Shown: one piece after another, positions 62,758-64,000 of the stretch
Position numbering within the stretch: position 1 is the first letter of the stretch
Layout: each line of letters opens with the position of its first letter
Assembly (NCBI GenBank): GCA_009746045.1
Contig: RPFO01000175.1
Coordinates: 3,757,231-3,821,230 of the forward strand
Length of the DNA stretch: 64,000 bases
Origin: Mesostigma viride
Taxonomy: Eukaryota; Streptophyta; Mesostigmatophyceae; Mesostigmatales; Mesostigmataceae
Reading direction: 5' to 3'
Notes under the pieces: model-generated
Told to the model about the DNA's origin: nothing
The model's input: the letters and a program-made list of their open reading frames with translations, nothing else
Database searches by the model: none
Program-made: the position numbers and the translations under genes

Positions 62758-63180
62758 TAATGAATATATATTAAAAATATAATTACTTACAGCAGAGTGA
62801 AATCACTCAAACCAAAGCAAACGCCCAGCTATAAACCTATATACAGAGCCATGTCAAAGCTCTATACTACGATAAGACCAATGGAAACGCCTAACGGGAG
62901 GAACCTAATAGCCCTGCTGCACCGCAAAATCAGCCCGCGTACGGCGGAGCATGATGTCAGCCATGGCCCGAGTCAGCGCCACCGACAAGCGCTGACGCCA
63001 ATATGACGTCCAGGTCCGCGCCGACCATGGGGCCCGCTGGCCCTCCAGGTCCAGCCGGTCCTCCCGGAGCCGGCAACACTCCTTGAAGAAGGCGGAGGTC
63101 AGGGGCCCCATGGCTCCAAACTCCTCCAGGACAAAGGGCACCACACGATGGTGCCCGACGTCGCCGTAGGCCAGGAGGAA
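62758..63180 (-). mobile_element. 5'-truncated LINE copy L4
   Basis: The longest of the stack. On the minus strand it codes YGDVGHHRVVPFVLEEFGAM, FFKECCRLREDRLDLEGQRA and WRQRLSVALTRAMADIMLRR to a stop near 62905, then the 3' UTR and ATATAT tail. The same protein tail is seen frameshifted at 61920-62190. Confidence 0.75.
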
Positions 63181-63329
63181 TGAATATATATACTGAGGAC
63201 TTATGCTCACGTGATGCACTGAGTCTAAATAATTTACACGTAGACGGTGACTCACATGAGCTTAACTCCTCAAAATTGATTAATTATAGCCTAATAAGTA
63301 GCCAACAGACATCCGCCAGCCTAGCTATG

Positions 63330-63515
63330 TGTCTCGCCTAGCACATGCCTGTTTGCTGACTTTGCTGGCGCCTCCATAGTAATGCAATGCTCACACTGGT
63401 CATATTGCACCCACAGGGGATGCCGGGCTGATCGTTTCGACGAGTTCGATTGCATGTGCACCCTGTGGCATGCCTGTGGCATGAGGGATGGGAGCACGTG
63501 TTTAATTAATTACGG
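63330..63515 (+). repeat. Retroposon-like repeat R, diverged copy 3
   Basis: Shares tcatattgcacccacag, the palindromic ctgtggcatgcctgtggcatg and the 3' end gggagcacgtgtttaattaatt with copies 1 and 2, with more substitutions. Confidence 0.55.
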
Positions 63516-63671
63516 CTTTTGAAAAGATTTCTATGTGCATACGCGTGCACAGCAACACCTGCATGCACATCAATGCTGGCCGCCCGCCGTGGATGGGCGC
63601 AATCACATGCATGCATGTGTCTTAGAACCCAGCAGCTCCTGAGCCACGTCCTCCACTCAATTCACCCATCA

Positions 63672-64000
63672 GATATTGGTGGCACGGAACTTGGTGCCGG
63701 AGTTCACGATGAACCGCAGGTCACCGCTGTCAAAGCAAGTGTCCGTGGTCGGGATGATCACCTGCACCTGCGCCGCCTTGGCGGGTCCTGCGGCGCCGCA
63801 TCGCCGGCGTAGCTGCGACGCGAAACTGGGCACCATCATCGCGGGCTGCTTGATCACCGCCACCTGCGCGGTCCCTGGAGGGCCCGCCTTGATTCGGAAC
63901 CGCGGCCTGAAGTTAATGTCGTAATAGTAGCCGTCGGACAGCCGCTGCCACGGCTTGGTATTGTCGGCCACAAACTCGAGCAGCAGCTCGTCATCGACGT
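63672..64000 (-). CDS. C-terminal part of an unrecognised protein, open at the window edge
   Basis: The minus-strand frame is open from 64000 to a stop at 63669-63671. It starts VDDELLLEFVADNTKPWQRL and continues with SDGYYYDINFRPRFRIKAG and later VQVIIPTTDTCFDSGDLRFI. Composition is mixed and hydrophobic spacing regular, as in a real beta-rich domain, and GC content at third positions is high. The opposite strand frame is poorer. I do not recognise it. It may be a host gene or another element's last exon. It is the only frame in the right 4 kb without frameshifts. Confidence 0.45.

Overview
This window looks like a piece of a transposon-packed nuclear chromosome from a eukaryote, most likely a unicellular green alga. 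That is an inference from chromodomain-bearing Ty3/gypsy elements, a Copia element, non-LTR elements with an algal/plant-style C-terminus and many non-autonomous DNA transposons. The species cannot be read from the sequence. No host gene is convincingly visible. The only unassigned reading frame that looks clean is an open end at 63672-64000. There are no rRNA or tRNA genes, operons or CRISPR arrays.

Layout from left to right. Positions 131-416 hold a 15-bp minisatellite. Positions 540-5455 hold Gypsy-A (+ strand), which lacks RT and RNase H but keeps a protease, an integrase/chromodomain, an extra 3' gene (ORF3) and a 3' LTR. A nested palindrome cluster lies at 5457-6060. From 8420 to 35176 there is one Gypsy-B copy (- strand), split by three insertions that each carry a target-site duplication (TSD). 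These are hAT-like elements at 9592-11208 (TSD GAGCCAGA) and 11541-14180 (TSD GCCCTACA), and an 18.4-kb LTR element, Gypsy-D, at 15504-33888 (TSD CTTGC). Gypsy-D itself contains a 7.8-kb Copia element at 16452-24275 (TSD CCACC) and a 1.76-kb TIR element at 25655-27412 (TSD ACAA). A sister of that TIR element lies at 6665-8415 (TSD CCTG).

Positions 35177-39764 hold retroposon repeats, one carrying a TTAA-flanked element at 35384-37101, together with non-LTR element fragments. Positions 39765-59139 hold Gypsy-E (- strand, TSD TCAGG), with two 571-bp LTRs that look identical by eye. Its order is ORF0, gag, protease, RT, RNase H, integrase, chromodomain, ORF3. It is broken by a TTAA element at 51315-51943, an unexplained insert at about 48477-49050, a TIR element at 44257-45955 inside integrase, and a 5.7-kb TIR element at 53302-58985 inside its 5' LTR. 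Positions 59145-63180 hold stacked, 5'-truncated non-LTR copies and a broken hAT element (59761-61144) that keeps a BED-finger transposase fragment.

The most interesting signals are four. First, a shared extra gene (ORF3) downstream of integrase in two different gypsy families. Second, a small leader gene (ORF0) in Gypsy-E that resembles the RNase H1 N-terminal hybrid-binding/viroplasmin domain. Third, a Copia element whose retropepsin-like domain lies between integrase and RT instead of before integrase. Fourth, a roughly 1-kb internal module shared between hAT-type elements (8-bp TSD) and a TTAA-type element. All function calls rest on motifs and internal comparisons read by eye. No database search was run.
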